Source: an uncultured Shinella sp. (GTDB lineage Bacteria; Pseudomonadota; Alphaproteobacteria; Rhizobiales; Rhizobiaceae). Taken from it: a stretch of 33,219 nucleotides of DNA. The position numbers and the translations under genes were made by a program. The DNA lies in contig NZ_CAMLFY010000045.1 in NCBI RefSeq assembly GCF_946479415.1, positions 1-33,219 of the forward strand. The letters are read 5' to 3'. Of this stretch, positions 22,695 to 31,234 are shown piece by piece (positions within the stretch are counted from its first letter, which is position 1; each line of letters begins with the position of its first letter). The notes beneath the pieces were generated by a model that ran no database searches, was not told the origin of the DNA, and saw nothing but the letters and a program-made list of their open reading frames with translations.

Positions 22695-23024
22695 TCATCT
22701 GACCGGCGCCTTCCTGCCCTACACGGCGGGTACCCACCTTTCGTGTGGTCGCTTTCTGCATCCGCCTTCGTGTTCGCGATCGTGTTTCTTCACGCTGTGC
22801 GCATTCTGCGACCGGAAGACGCACTGCTCGGCAAAGCGGCGACCGTGTTCTCGATGGTTTGAGTCGTGCTCGCCTTCCTGTTTACGGTTGCTGAGGGTAA
22901 TCCAGCAGATCCCGGGGGGGATGATGCACGTTGTCGCCAGCGGCAATTGTGGCTCTGCGTCAGAGAACGGTTTATGCTCAAGGCGCGTCAAGTCGCCGCT
23001 CTTGAGATGGGAGATCGGCGGTAA
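22695..23024 (+). pseudogene. Possible decayed membrane-protein gene
   Basis: One plus-strand frame is open from 22695 to TAA 23022-23024, except for a TGA at 22860-22862. Two hydrophobic stretches are separated by a polar loop: SLSASAFVFAIVFLHAVRIL, then RPEDALLGKAATV, then FSMV, the TGA and VVLAFLFTVAEG. A Trp in place of the TGA would restore the second membrane segment. Third codon positions are GC-rich in this frame. No start codon is convincing and I do not recognise the family. The other ~75 bp of this intergenic stretch hold nothing further. Confidence 0.35.
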
Positions 23025-23053
23025 TGAAGGGTAGGGGGACTCGCTGATTCCGG

Positions 23054-23989
23054 TTAGTTCCTGAACACGATGCAGGCGCCGCCGCTCTTGCGGACGACAC
23101 GACAAACGGCCTCGGCTCCCTGTCGTGTCGGGCGGCCGATGCGGGCCGTGAATCGAAGCCGTGTTCCGAAGGCACGGTTAAGTTCTTTCAGGATCAGCGG
23201 TTTTTCCTTATTGAGCGGTGCAGGCAGAGACCGGACGGTCGCCAGGAACAGTCTGACGGCGACCGGTTTCTGGAAATGTCCCGCCAGTTGCGCGCCCCAT
23301 GGCGCCCAGGCGCCTTCCGCTTCGAATTTCGGGGGGATGAGGCGCCGCGTGTCGGCAAGCGCGATACAGGCGTCCTCGAAGGACTCCTGCTCGTCGAGGC
23401 GCAGGTCGAGGACTGCGGGCGGGTTGTCGCGCCAGTCCTCGGCCGGATGAGCCGTGATATCGAGGACGTAGTTGCGGGTCTCTTGCGGCAGGCTACCAGT
23501 TTTGAGGAATGTTCGCAGTCCGCCTTCACCGGCATTGTAGGCGGCGGTGGCCAGGCCGAGATTGCCGAACCGGTCCCGCAGGTCATCGAGATATTCGGCC
23601 GATTTCTGCAATGCTTCCAAAGCGTCGAAACTGTTCGATAGACCGCGCCGTCGTGCGGTTGAGGGAATGAACTGCGCTATTCCTTCCGCGCCCTTCGAGC
23701 TGACCGCATCGGGACGGAACCGGCTTTCGGCCCAGATCAACCGTGCAAAGAAATCGGATGGCAGATCGTTCTTGCCGGCGAAGTGGACAAGCGCGGCGCA
23801 AATGTCGCGATTGAAGCTGGCCGCGCGGACGCAGAGCATTCCGGTGCTGGTGATAGCGGAGTAAAGACAAGGCGGCGCACGCCATTCGCTTTGCGCGATC
23901 GCGGCATCCGTCGGCGTGAAGGACACCAGCCCGGCCGCAACCAGAAAGGCAAGCCTTCTCCTACCCCATCTCCGTCGCGCGTGCCACAT
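23054..23989 (-). CDS. Lytic transglycosylase, SLT domain, exported
   Basis: A 311-residue protein with an N-terminal signal: basic RRRWGRRR, hydrophobic LAFLVAAGLVSF, and a possible cleavage after AIAQ. The SLT domain follows with the catalytic Glu88 in RLIWAESRF, then SSKGAEGIAQFIP and ATAAYNAGEGG. These enzymes cut the glycan strand of peptidoglycan in the periplasm. VirB1-type relatives help build conjugation channels and others belong to mobile elements. The C-terminal 130 residues are unassigned. GAGGGAGAG precedes the ATG. It sits downstream of the recombinase gene on the same strand with a 107-bp gap. Confidence 0.88.
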   Translation of the reverse strand: MWHARRRWGRRRLAFLVAAGLVSFTPTDAAIAQSEWRAPPCLYSAITSTGMLCVRAASFNRDICAALVHFAGKNDLPSDFFARLIWAESRFRPDAVSSKGAEGIAQFIPSTARRRGLSNSFDALEALQKSAEYLDDLRDRFGNLGLATAAYNAGEGGLRTFLKTGSLPQETRNYVLDITAHPAEDWRDNPPAVLDLRLDEQESFEDACIALADTRRLIPPKFEAEGAWAPWGAQLAGHFQKPVAVRLFLATVRSLPAPLNKEKPLILKELNRAFGTRLRFTARIGRPTRQGAEAVCRVVRKSGGACIVFRN

Positions 23990-24096
23990 CTCTCCCTCGT
24001 GTGATTGATGCGAAAGATGACAGGACTGTACCTCATCTTCTGAAGGGAGTTGTAATCCCAGTAGATCTCCGCCAGACGAAAAAAGGGGAGGGGCGT

Positions 24097-25236
24097 CTAC
24101 AGCCCGGCGGCCTTGGTTAAGTTGACGCGGAACCGGTCCCGCCGACGTTGGTAGCGACGGGTCATTTCGGCGGAGACATGACCGAGCTGCTTTTGCACAT
24201 GGCGCTCGTCGACTTCGACCGAGGAGGCGAGACCGGCGCGCAGTGAATGGCCGGCAAACATCTGGCCGCGCTCAGCCTCGGAGAGATCGCCGCGCACGCC
24301 GGCGGCAAGCGCCGTCTTCTTGACGAGGCGCGCAATCTCCTGGTCGTTCAGGCGGTCCGGCCCGACGTCCTTGCCTTTCCCGGTCACGCGCCGGAAGAGG
24401 GGGCCTTTCGCGAGCTTGGCGAACTTGATCCAGGTTTCCAGCGCAGCAACAGGGCAGGTGGCATCGGAGGAGCCACGGCCGATCTCGACCTCACGCCAGC
24501 CGGTCTTGCCACGCAGCGTCAGCAGTGCGCCTTTGTCGAAGATCTCGATCCAACCGCGCCCATCGTCTGTCTGGTCGCGGCCAAGGTCGAGGCCGGTAAT
24601 CTCCGAGCGGCGAAGGCCGCCGGCAAAGCCGACGAGCAGCATGGCGCGGTCGCGCAGGCCGCGCAGGGTTCCCCTCTCGAGCGTTTCGAGCATAGCGATC
24701 AGCTCTTCGGGCAAGATCGCTTCCTTCTGTCGTGGCGGGGCGGCGTGTTTGTTGCGAATGCCGGCCATGACGGTGGCGATCGCGCGATCCTTGCGATCGA
24801 GTTTTTGCGCGCCGCGCTGGGCATAATTCCAGCTGAGGGCGGCGAGGCGCCGCTCGATGGTTGAGACCGTGTTCGGTTTCATACCGCGCTCAGCCGTTCC
24901 AGACGCGCAGGCGGTGATGTAAAGCCCGACGACCTGCGGGTCCGGTGGCAGGGGCGACAGGTTCTGGCGGCGGCACCAGGCGGTAAAATGCTTCCAATCC
25001 GCCGCATAGGCCCGTCGCGTATTCGCCGAGCTGGCGGCCTCGACGTAGCCGCGAGCGCGCTCTGTGAGATCCTGCAGCTGGGCGGGCAGGCCGCCGACGG
25101 CCTCAGAAATGGGGGAGGGGCGGCCGGCCGACACCCCGGCCGCGGAACCATCAGCGGAAGCCGCTGTGCTGTGCGGCGGAGCAGAGCGCTCTGGAGGCTG
25201 AGTTTCGCTGTTTTGCTCGATGATTTGGGCTGTCAT
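24097..25236 (-). CDS. Tyrosine recombinase/integrase, intact
   Basis: A 379-residue enzyme. The N-terminal ~55 residues are low complexity; a core-binding (SAM-like) domain follows (RGYVEAASSANTRRAYAADW), then the catalytic domain: GLRRSEITGL (Arg I), the region with GHSLRAGLAS (His/Arg box), and a final QLGHVSAEMTRRYQRRRDRF with the nucleophilic Tyr. The frame is continuous and all catalytic signatures are present. It is divergent from tniA across 130 bp. It may resolve cointegrates formed by the Tni transposase, the role a serine resolvase plays in Tn5053-type elements, or it may be a separate integrase; the sequence alone does not decide. Confidence 0.92.
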   Translation of the reverse strand: MTAQIIEQNSETQPPERSAPPHSTAASADGSAAGVSAGRPSPISEAVGGLPAQLQDLTERARGYVEAASSANTRRAYAADWKHFTAWCRRQNLSPLPPDPQVVGLYITACASGTAERGMKPNTVSTIERRLAALSWNYAQRGAQKLDRKDRAIATVMAGIRNKHAAPPRQKEAILPEELIAMLETLERGTLRGLRDRAMLLVGFAGGLRRSEITGLDLGRDQTDDGRGWIEIFDKGALLTLRGKTGWREVEIGRGSSDATCPVAALETWIKFAKLAKGPLFRRVTGKGKDVGPDRLNDQEIARLVKKTALAAGVRGDLSEAERGQMFAGHSLRAGLASSVEVDERHVQKQLGHVSAEMTRRYQRRRDRFRVNLTKAAGL

Positions 25237-25311
25237 TCATAGTTCACTGGCGGACGGTAAGCTTCTGATATAGGGCGAATCATACTCGCAGTTGATGACC
25301 GGATTTTAGTC

Positions 25312-25345
25312 GAATTGGCGGATTTTTCGCGATAATTCGGCGGAC
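25312..25345. repeat. Repeated motif upstream of tniA (copy 1)
   Basis: GAATTGGCGGATTTTTCG (25312-25329) matches GAAATCGGTGATTTTTCG at 29223-29240 at 14 of 18 positions, in the same orientation. It also starts an inverted pair CGAATT (25311-25316) and AATTCG (25334-25339). It sits in the gap between the recombinase and tniA, where a recombination or transposase-binding site is expected. Confidence 0.4.
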
Positions 25346-25366
25346 GAACTTTGCAGCGAGGCAGCT

Positions 25367-27022
25367 GTGGTTCATGAGCCTGACAGGCATGTTGTCGACG
25401 ACGCTGTCTGGAACGAGGCAGTTGCGAGAGAGGCTGTGATCCGAAGGCTGGTATCGCTTGAGCAGCCCCGTCGGTCTGACTTTCTGCGCGCCTGTCGCGA
25501 ACTTGGACTTCGACGAAGCCGTCTATATGAGTTGATCAGGGCATATCGCGAGCATCCGCTGACAAGTTCGCTGCTGCCGCAGCCGGCCGGCACTAGACAC
25601 GGCAGTCGGCGACTGCCGGACGAGACCGAAGCCTTGATCGCCGAGGCAGTGCGGGATTTCTACAAAACCCGTCAGAAGCCGAGCATCAATCAATTGCACA
25701 AGGAGATACGCAGGCTTTGCCGACTGCGTGGCGTTCGGGCGCCGTCCTGGCACACGGTGAAGGCACGGATCGTTGCCCTGGAGCCAGCCGAGCTCACCTT
25801 GGCGCGGAATGGGCCGAAAGCAGCACGCGACCGCTTCCGACCGGTTCCCGGGCGATACGAGGTCGAGCACGCCTTCGACGTTGTCCAGATCGACCATACG
25901 CTGGCCGATGTCATCGTCGTCGATCGTCAATACAGAAAGCCCCTGCAGAGGCCGTGGCTGACGCTCGCCATCGATGTCGCAAGCCGTATGATCGCGGGTT
26001 TCTACCTGACGCTCGAGGCGCCATCAACGGTTTCCGTCGCGCTCGCTATTCAGCATTGTGTGCAGCCAAAAGAGACATGGCTTGCCGGGCTGGGTATCAG
26101 CGCCGAGTGGCCGATCTCCGGGTTTCCCGATGCGATCCATCTCGACAATGCCAAGGAGTTCCGATCCCGTGCCTTGAAGCGTGGCGCTCAGGAGTATGGC
26201 GTAGAGCTCATCCACCGTCCGGTTGCGACACCACACTATGGCGGCCATATCGAGCGGTTGATCGGCACCATGATGGGCGCCATTCATCTTCTGCCGGGCA
26301 CGACCTTCAGCGACATAGACGAGCGGGGTGACTACGATTCAGCCGCCAGTGCGGCAATGACGCTGGATGAACTGGAGCGCTGGCTAGCACTCGAGATTAC
26401 CCGTTATCACGCCGATCAGCATGGCTCCTTGGGTATCCCGCCGCTTGCGGCATGGCGCGAAGCGGTCGCGCGGCGCGTTCGGCCTGTCCGCCAACCCCTC
26501 GATCTCGCCAGTTTTATGATCGACTTCCTGCCGAGCGTCGATCGGCTGGTACGAAGAGACGGCATCCATCTTTTCGGTCTACGCTACTGGGATGACGTGC
26601 TGAACATCTGGGCCGGCCGGCTCGATCGGCCGCTACGTATCTCCTACGATCCGCGCGACCTTTCGACGATTTTCGTGCGAGGTCCCAATGGTGCGCAATG
26701 GCCGATCCGCTTTGCAGATCTGCGGCGCCCGCCGATCACGCTCGGCGAGCACCGACGCGCGCGGGCAGCTTTGCGTGAGCGTGGCCTGGCGCTAGTCGAC
26801 GAGCAGCTGATTTTCGAGACGATCGAGGCCCAGCGCGTGTTGGTTGATGACGCGGTCCGGCGCACCAAAGCAGCGCGTCAGCAGGTGGAGAAACGCAGCC
26901 GCGCGCTTGGTGCTGCTATCCCAAACAGATCGCCCGCTCCCGCCGAGGCGCCACAAACCGATGACGACCGTCCGATTGATTGGAGTAAGGTGCCGATCTT
27001 TCCCGTCGAGGAGTGGTCGTGA
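25367..27022 (+). CDS. tniA: TniA/TnsB-like DDE transposase
   Basis: A 551-residue transposase. The N-terminal region has helix-turn-helix elements (LRRSRLYELIRAYREH; KPSINQLHKEIRRLC). The catalytic triad is Asp176 (VVQIDHTLA), Asp260 (AIHLDNAKEF) and Glu296 (GGHIERLIGT), with the usual 35-residue spacing between the second Asp and Glu. The C-terminal part is the beta-barrel/Mu-type domain and the tail should contact TniB. The GTG at 25367 is the start, with GAGG 6 nt before it. The stop overlaps tniB in GTGA. It lacks a TnsA-like nuclease partner, so replicative transposition through a cointegrate is expected. Confidence 0.92.
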   Translation: MVHEPDRHVVDDAVWNEAVAREAVIRRLVSLEQPRRSDFLRACRELGLRRSRLYELIRAYREHPLTSSLLPQPAGTRHGSRRLPDETEALIAEAVRDFYKTRQKPSINQLHKEIRRLCRLRGVRAPSWHTVKARIVALEPAELTLARNGPKAARDRFRPVPGRYEVEHAFDVVQIDHTLADVIVVDRQYRKPLQRPWLTLAIDVASRMIAGFYLTLEAPSTVSVALAIQHCVQPKETWLAGLGISAEWPISGFPDAIHLDNAKEFRSRALKRGAQEYGVELIHRPVATPHYGGHIERLIGTMMGAIHLLPGTTFSDIDERGDYDSAASAAMTLDELERWLALEITRYHADQHGSLGIPPLAAWREAVARRVRPVRQPLDLASFMIDFLPSVDRLVRRDGIHLFGLRYWDDVLNIWAGRLDRPLRISYDPRDLSTIFVRGPNGAQWPIRFADLRRPPITLGEHRRARAALRERGLALVDEQLIFETIEAQRVLVDDAVRRTKAARQQVEKRSRALGAAIPNRSPAPAEAPQTDDDRPIDWSKVPIFPVEEWS

Positions 27023-27951
27023 GAGGGGAGGGGAGCTACGAACATCTTGACGGCCGCTACCCCCGCTACGCCGCGCTGCCCGACGATGAGCGCATTGCCT
27101 GGATCAAGGCCGATCGCTGGATTGGTTTTGATCAGGCTGGAGCAGCAATTACACGTCTGAACGCGTTGCTTGCCTATCCGCCGCGGGACCGCATGCCTTG
27201 CCTTTTGATCTATGGCGACACCGGCATGGGCAAGACCAAGATCATTCGCAAATTCCAGCGCTCGTATCCGGCCAGGTTCGGCCAGGCAACCGGCGTGACC
27301 ATCAGACCGGTCGTTGTGGCGCAGGTGCCGTCGGAGCCGGTCGAACGCGATCTTTACCGGGAATTGCTGGCAAGCCTTGAGGCTCCCGTGCTCGCCGGCG
27401 GCACACTTGCCCGTGAGAAGGATATCTGCCGCTCGTTGCTGCGCACCGTCGGCGCCAGAATGATTGTGCTCGACGAGGTCAACGGCATGCTGGCCGGCAC
27501 CTATCGGCAGCAGCGGATTTTCCTGAACGCACTGCGGTTTCTCGCCAACGACCTAAAAGTTCCGCTTGTCTGCGCCGGGACCGATCTGGCGCGGCAGGCA
27601 TTGCTGACCGACGCACAGCTTGCCGAGCGCTTCGAAGCGTTCCACCTCAAGCCATGGAAGAACGATCACGTCTTTGCGGCTCTGTTGAAGAGCCTGACCG
27701 GAATCCTGCCATTGCGCGCTCCCTCCGATCTCGAAAGCGACGTGGTGCGCGAGCGAATCCATGTGCTTACCAGTGGCGTCACTGCGCGGATTTTCCGGCT
27801 GATCGAAACGGCAGCCGAGGAAGCCATCCGGTCGGGGAAGGAGCGGCTCGACCTGATGAGCTTCGGCGACAATCTGGTTCTGCCCCTCGTTTCGATGACG
27901 CAGTCCGTCGAACGACGCGCGTCTCGCAGGCCGCAACAGGTGGGTGCATGA
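27019..27951 (+). CDS. tniB: TniB-family AAA+ ATPase
   Basis: A 310-residue AAA+ protein equivalent to TnsC/MuB, which binds target DNA and activates the transposase. Walker A is GDTGMGKT at 66-73, Walker B is MIVLDEVNG at 148-156, and CAGTDLAR is the likely sensor. The GTG at 27019 overlaps the tniA stop, with GAGGAG at 27008-27013 five bases upstream; an in-frame GTG at 27013 is too close to that site. The frame ends on the tniQ start (ATGA at 27948-27951). The chain is complete. Confidence 0.92.
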   Translation: MRGEGSYEHLDGRYPRYAALPDDERIAWIKADRWIGFDQAGAAITRLNALLAYPPRDRMPCLLIYGDTGMGKTKIIRKFQRSYPARFGQATGVTIRPVVVAQVPSEPVERDLYRELLASLEAPVLAGGTLAREKDICRSLLRTVGARMIVLDEVNGMLAGTYRQQRIFLNALRFLANDLKVPLVCAGTDLARQALLTDAQLAERFEAFHLKPWKNDHVFAALLKSLTGILPLRAPSDLESDVVRERIHVLTSGVTARIFRLIETAAEEAIRSGKERLDLMSFGDNLVLPLVSMTQSVERRASRRPQQVGA

Positions 27952-29165
27952 TGGCCCGCCGTCTCCCCGTGGCACCGCGACCCTATCGTGGCGAACTGCT
28001 ATCGTCGTGGCTTGCACGAGTGGCCTGTCGCTACGGCCTTACGCATCAAGCACTCGCCGACTGGATGGCCGATGGTGGGCGGAGTTTTTCGCCAATTCAA
28101 TCCGTCGATGATCGGCTGCCGGCCCCCGAACAGGTCCGACAATGGGCCTGGAGCTGCGGTGTCGATCCAGAGCGGCTGCTCCGATTATCCCTGAGCCTGC
28201 GCCATCCGCAACGCCCAAATTCCTGGTACACGTGCAGAGGGCCGGAATGGGCGCCTTCAGCGATGATCGGGTCCCCAGCCGTCTGTCTTGCCTGTTTAGC
28301 GGCCGATCACACGGCCGATCGCGATTCGTGGCTACGGGCTGACTGGGTGCTCGCCGAGCACTGCATCTGCCCCAAGCATGGCCATCTTCTTCGCGATCGC
28401 TGCCTCGGATGTGGTCACCGTCTCTCCGTGGCGTTCCGCCTGCGAGAAGGACATGCACGCGCGGTCTGCAGCCGGTGCGAAGCGCTTCTTATCGATAGGG
28501 GAGGGGAGGACGACGCGCCGCGGGATGCCGCTCTGATCGAAGCGGCGTTATCGATCCAGCAGCAGGTTGCTCAAACCGTTGACGGCGAAGGCCCCGCGCA
28601 TGAACAACTCGGGCAGGCGCTTGCGACGCTCTGGGCGCCACTCGATCATCCGGCGGCGCCGCGCCCGGTATTGGCGCTCTGGTTAAACCAGGCAGGCTGG
28701 CGATGCCCTTATGAGGCTCGCCATGCCGTCGGCGCGGCGGCGCCGCTCGGCCAACTGCCGGTAGGCTGGCGTTTCGTTACCCTGCTTGCTGTGAATGATG
28801 TATTCGACGCCAACCCGGATGGAGTCGCTACAAGCTCGCAAACCGCTATTCGTCTGGCGCGCCGCGCAGCATCGCGGCGGATGCGCGCTATGCCACCGCC
28901 GCCCCATGGAATGGCCACCGGTCCATTGCCGCGCAGTTCGGCTGAATATGAGCGTCTGGCAAATCAGATCCTGGCGGACCCAAGGTGGACCGCCGCACAA
29001 CGCCTACCGCAGCGCAAACGCGACGGGACTCGTGCAAGGCTAATCGATGCAGCGCTTTCCAGGAAGGGGGGACCCGCAGCCCGCTCGCCGCCAGAGAGGA
29101 ACAGAAAGCGCGGAAAAATCGAGTCACACAGAAGGCCATGGAGCGCGTTTCGATGGCCAGTATGA
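27948..29165 (+). CDS. tniQ: TniQ-family protein
   Basis: A 405-residue protein. The TniQ N-terminus is present: VAPRPYRGELLSSWLARVA. Zinc-binding pairs follow: CLACLAAD, then CICPKHGHLLRDRCLGCGH, then CSRCEALL. TniQ/TnsD proteins help choose the target site. The ATG at 27948 overlaps the tniB stop by 4 bp. The C-terminal part after residue ~200 is helical and basic (ending RKRGKIESHRRPW), suitable for DNA contact. No CRISPR array or cas gene is nearby, so RNA-guided targeting is not suggested. Confidence 0.9.
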   Translation: MMARRLPVAPRPYRGELLSSWLARVACRYGLTHQALADWMADGGRSFSPIQSVDDRLPAPEQVRQWAWSCGVDPERLLRLSLSLRHPQRPNSWYTCRGPEWAPSAMIGSPAVCLACLAADHTADRDSWLRADWVLAEHCICPKHGHLLRDRCLGCGHRLSVAFRLREGHARAVCSRCEALLIDRGGEDDAPRDAALIEAALSIQQQVAQTVDGEGPAHEQLGQALATLWAPLDHPAAPRPVLALWLNQAGWRCPYEARHAVGAAAPLGQLPVGWRFVTLLAVNDVFDANPDGVATSSQTAIRLARRAASRRMRAMPPPPHGMATGPLPRSSAEYERLANQILADPRWTAAQRLPQRKRDGTRARLIDAALSRKGGPAARSPPERNRKRGKIESHRRPWSAFRWPV

Positions 29166-29528
29166 GTTGTTGATCGTCCGACGCTAAAAACCGCTACACG
29201 GGCTTCCCTGGCCGAAATCGGCGAAATCGGTGATTTTTCGGAAGAAGACGCCCGCGACCGCCGTCGATGCCGGTCGGGATTGCGTGCGAGCACCGGATCC
29301 CCGCTGTCCACTGATCAAGCGCACAACCAATCCGCCCGATGACCGCGAATGTCGCTGCCGAGGGACGCCAAAACGGGCCGTCCGGCGGTCAAATGCGAGC
29401 GACATGGGCCATCTCCCATATAAAGAGCATAATGAACGATAATGCAATCTTATCCGTCATTATACATAAGAGACAGGCCGTGCGGTTTTCGTCGAAATCT
29501 ATAGCATAAACCGCGCACGCATTATAAG
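29166..29528. other. Gene-free region between tniQ and the DUF1403 gene
   Basis: 363 bp. The left part holds the second copy of the GATTTTTCG motif (29223-29240), preceded by a direct pair AAATCGG (29215-29221 and 29224-29230). The right part is AT-richer and carries the 35-bp palindrome at 29429-29463. No gene is supported. The right end of the transposition module probably lies here, but no terminal repeat could be matched. Confidence 0.5.
29429..29463. promoter_or_regulatory. 35-bp operator-like palindrome before the DUF1403/ScpB pair
   Basis: ATAATGAACGATAA (29429-29442) and TTATCCGTCATTAT (29450-29463) are 14-bp arms matching at 12 positions, with spacer TGCAATC. It is AT-rich against a GC-rich background and ends 65 bp before the first gene. 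Autoregulation by DUF1403 is possible because that protein has a winged-helix-like C-terminus. Confidence 0.65.
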
Positions 29529-30491
29529 ATGGCGGCCATGGATTCGCCCGTCACCCCTCTCGTCGCCGCGCCGGTGCTCCCGGCCGCCTTGCCCGGCTGG
29601 GCCTTGCCGCGTGGCCGCGAGCCGGACGAACTCGCCACCGCCTTTGCCGCCGGCATCGCCTTGAAATCGCTGGACGATCTTGTCCGCTCCGCGCCCGCCT
29701 GGGCCGGCTGCTGGCGCTCCCGCCAGGCCCTGAAATGTGCCGCCGTCGCGGTCCGGCTGATGGGTCGCAGCGAGGACGAGCCCGCGTTGCGGGACGCGCT
29801 TTTGCTGACGGCTGCGGGCGACGAACCTGGCCCGGCCGGAAAGGTGTTTTTGGCCTTCAGAAGGGTTGCCACGCGAAAGCCCGCGTTTTCCACGAAGGCG
29901 GTGGTGGAGCTTGCCGAGTTGTTGGGGCTGGCCTGGGACGATCGGCTGACCGCGGCCGTCGACTATGCCGACGACGCGTTGCAATCCGGTCGTCCCGCAC
30001 CGATCGCCGCTGCGGACCTGGTCACGGCCATCCATGCCGTGCGGCCGGATGCCGAACCGCTGGCGTGGATGCTGGCCGATCTGCTGATCGCCGCGCTGCT
30101 GAAATGGGATTGTGCCGTGCCGCTGCTGATGGCCGAGCGCTATGGGCCCGCCTTCAAGACGCTTGGGGGCAGGGGCCGCGTGCGGCCGGGCGAGCCGGCC
30201 TTTGCCCGCGCCGTCTGCCTTGCCTTGGTTGAGGCAACGGGCGCGGCCCTGCGCACCGCCGGTGAAATCGCCCGCCGTGCTGAAACGCTGCGTACCGCAG
30301 CGCCAAAGGTCCGGACGAAAGGCGCCGGCGCGGTCATCCAGGCACTGCTCAATGAAGACGCCTTGGCGGCCTCGGCGCGAGGCAGCAATCTCTCACGCTG
30401 GGCGACGACCCGGCTATTCGACCGGCTGGAGAGTTTTGGCGCCGTGCGGGAACTGTCCGGGCGCAGTTCGTTCCGGATCTATGGGCTGTGA
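29529..30491 (+). CDS. DUF1403 family protein
   Basis: A 320-residue protein. The ending [39 protein letters not shown] segment (last ~35 residues) looks like a winged helix with a beta wing. It is preceded by [20 protein letters not shown], a pattern typical of DUF1403. The N-terminal 200 residues are helical with many Ala/Leu/Asp. No enzyme motif is seen. The family occurs mainly on rhizobial plasmids, very often next to an scpB-like gene, as here. There is no Shine-Dalgarno before ATG 29529 or the in-frame ATG 29538. Function is unknown; a DNA-binding or kleisin-like partner role is inference. Confidence 0.85.
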   Translation: MAAMDSPVTPLVAAPVLPAALPGWALPRGREPDELATAFAAGIALKSLDDLVRSAPAWAGCWRSRQALKCAAVAVRLMGRSEDEPALRDALLLTAAGDEPGPAGKVFLAFRRVATRKPAFSTKAVVELAELLGLAWDDRLTAAVDYADDALQSGRPAPIAAADLVTAIHAVRPDAEPLAWMLADLLIAALLKWDCAVPLLMAERYGPAFKTLGGRGRVRPGEPAFARAVCLALVEATGAALRTAGEIARRAETLRTAAPKVRTKGAGAVIQALLNEDALAASARGSNLSRWATTRLFDRLESFGAVRELSGRSSFRIYGL

Positions 30492-30493
30492 CG

Positions 30494-31177
30494 ATGAGTG
30501 AGCAGGACACTGCCAGCACGCGGCGAGGCCGCAGATCGACATCGGAGGACGAAGTCCTCCTGGATCGGGAGCTGGCCGACCTGCCGCCGGACTTGCGCTG
30601 GCGCGAATGGATGCTGCGAGTCGAGGCGGTGATCTTTGCCGCGGCCGAGCCGGTCGGCCGCGAGACGCTGGCCCGTGTCGTCGGTAAGGACTGCAGCATC
30701 GATCTGCTGATCGACGACCTGCAGGAAGAGCTCCGGGACCGGCCCTATGAGATCGTCTTCGTCGCCGGCGGCTGGCAGCACCGAACGCGTCCGCGTTTCG
30801 CCGTTCCGATTAGGGCGTCACAGGCACTGACGCGGAGTGCGGCACCGGCGCTGTCCGACTTCGAAGCCATGGTGCTGATGGCGATTGCGTATTTCCAACC
30901 GATCACCCGCGGCGACCTGTCGAAGATTTTTGGCAAGGAGATCAGCCGAGACACCATCGCCAACCTGCGCAACGCCAATTTCCTCGCCTCAGGCCCGCGC
31001 AGCCCGACGCCGGGCGCACCCTATACCTATGTCACGACGAAACAGGTCCTCACCGCGTTTGGTATGGAGACGCTGCGCGATCTGCCCGACATCGAGGCAT
31101 TGGAGGATGCGGGGCTGCTCAGCCGCAAGGGCGTGCAAGACGAAGCCTTGGTGGCAGTCGAGGGCGAGGAAGAATAG
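30494..31177 (+). CDS. ScpB-like chromosome/plasmid segregation protein
   Basis: A 227-residue protein with two winged-helix domains, as in ScpB: WMLRVEAVIFAAAEPVGRET (first), then ALSDFEAMVLMAIAYFQPIT and ISRDTIANLRNANFLASG (second), with the signature PYTYVTTKQVLTAFGMETLRDLP. ScpB normally joins ScpA and SMC to organise and segregate chromosomes. Neither smc nor scpA lies in this window. A GTG at 30488 overlaps the DUF1403 stop and would add two residues. It starts within 2 bp of the DUF1403 stop, so the genes form one operon. A plasmid-specific variant of the complex is likely. Confidence 0.88.
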   Translation: MSEQDTASTRRGRRSTSEDEVLLDRELADLPPDLRWREWMLRVEAVIFAAAEPVGRETLARVVGKDCSIDLLIDDLQEELRDRPYEIVFVAGGWQHRTRPRFAVPIRASQALTRSAAPALSDFEAMVLMAIAYFQPITRGDLSKIFGKEISRDTIANLRNANFLASGPRSPTPGAPYTYVTTKQVLTAFGMETLRDLPDIEALEDAGLLSRKGVQDEALVAVEGEEE

Positions 31178-31234
31178 ATTATGATTAGGTGCGCGGAGAG
31201 TCTTCGTATCACGCGCTTTTATGGCCGCATCGGT

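Larger units (their letters stand above)
24097..29165. mobile_element. Tn5053/Tn7-related Tni transposition module with tyrosine recombinase
   Basis: Divergent recombinase plus tniA-tniB-tniQ in one operon with overlapping stops and starts. The three Tni proteins correspond to transposase, target-choosing AAA+ ATPase and TniQ. All four genes are intact. Terminal inverted repeats and target duplications could not be located by eye, so the limits given are those of the genes. The lytic transglycosylase on the left may also belong. Confidence 0.6.

Noticed and set aside
23054..23989. Reading the lytic transglycosylase as evidence of a complete type IV secretion operon
   Set aside because: No VirB2-VirB11, TraG/VirD4 or Trb genes are in the window; its neighbours are a recombinase and a transposition operon.
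27948..29528. CRISPR-associated transposon (because TniQ is present)
   Set aside because: No repeat-spacer array and no cas gene is visible anywhere in the window; TniQ is also standard in Tn5053-type elements.
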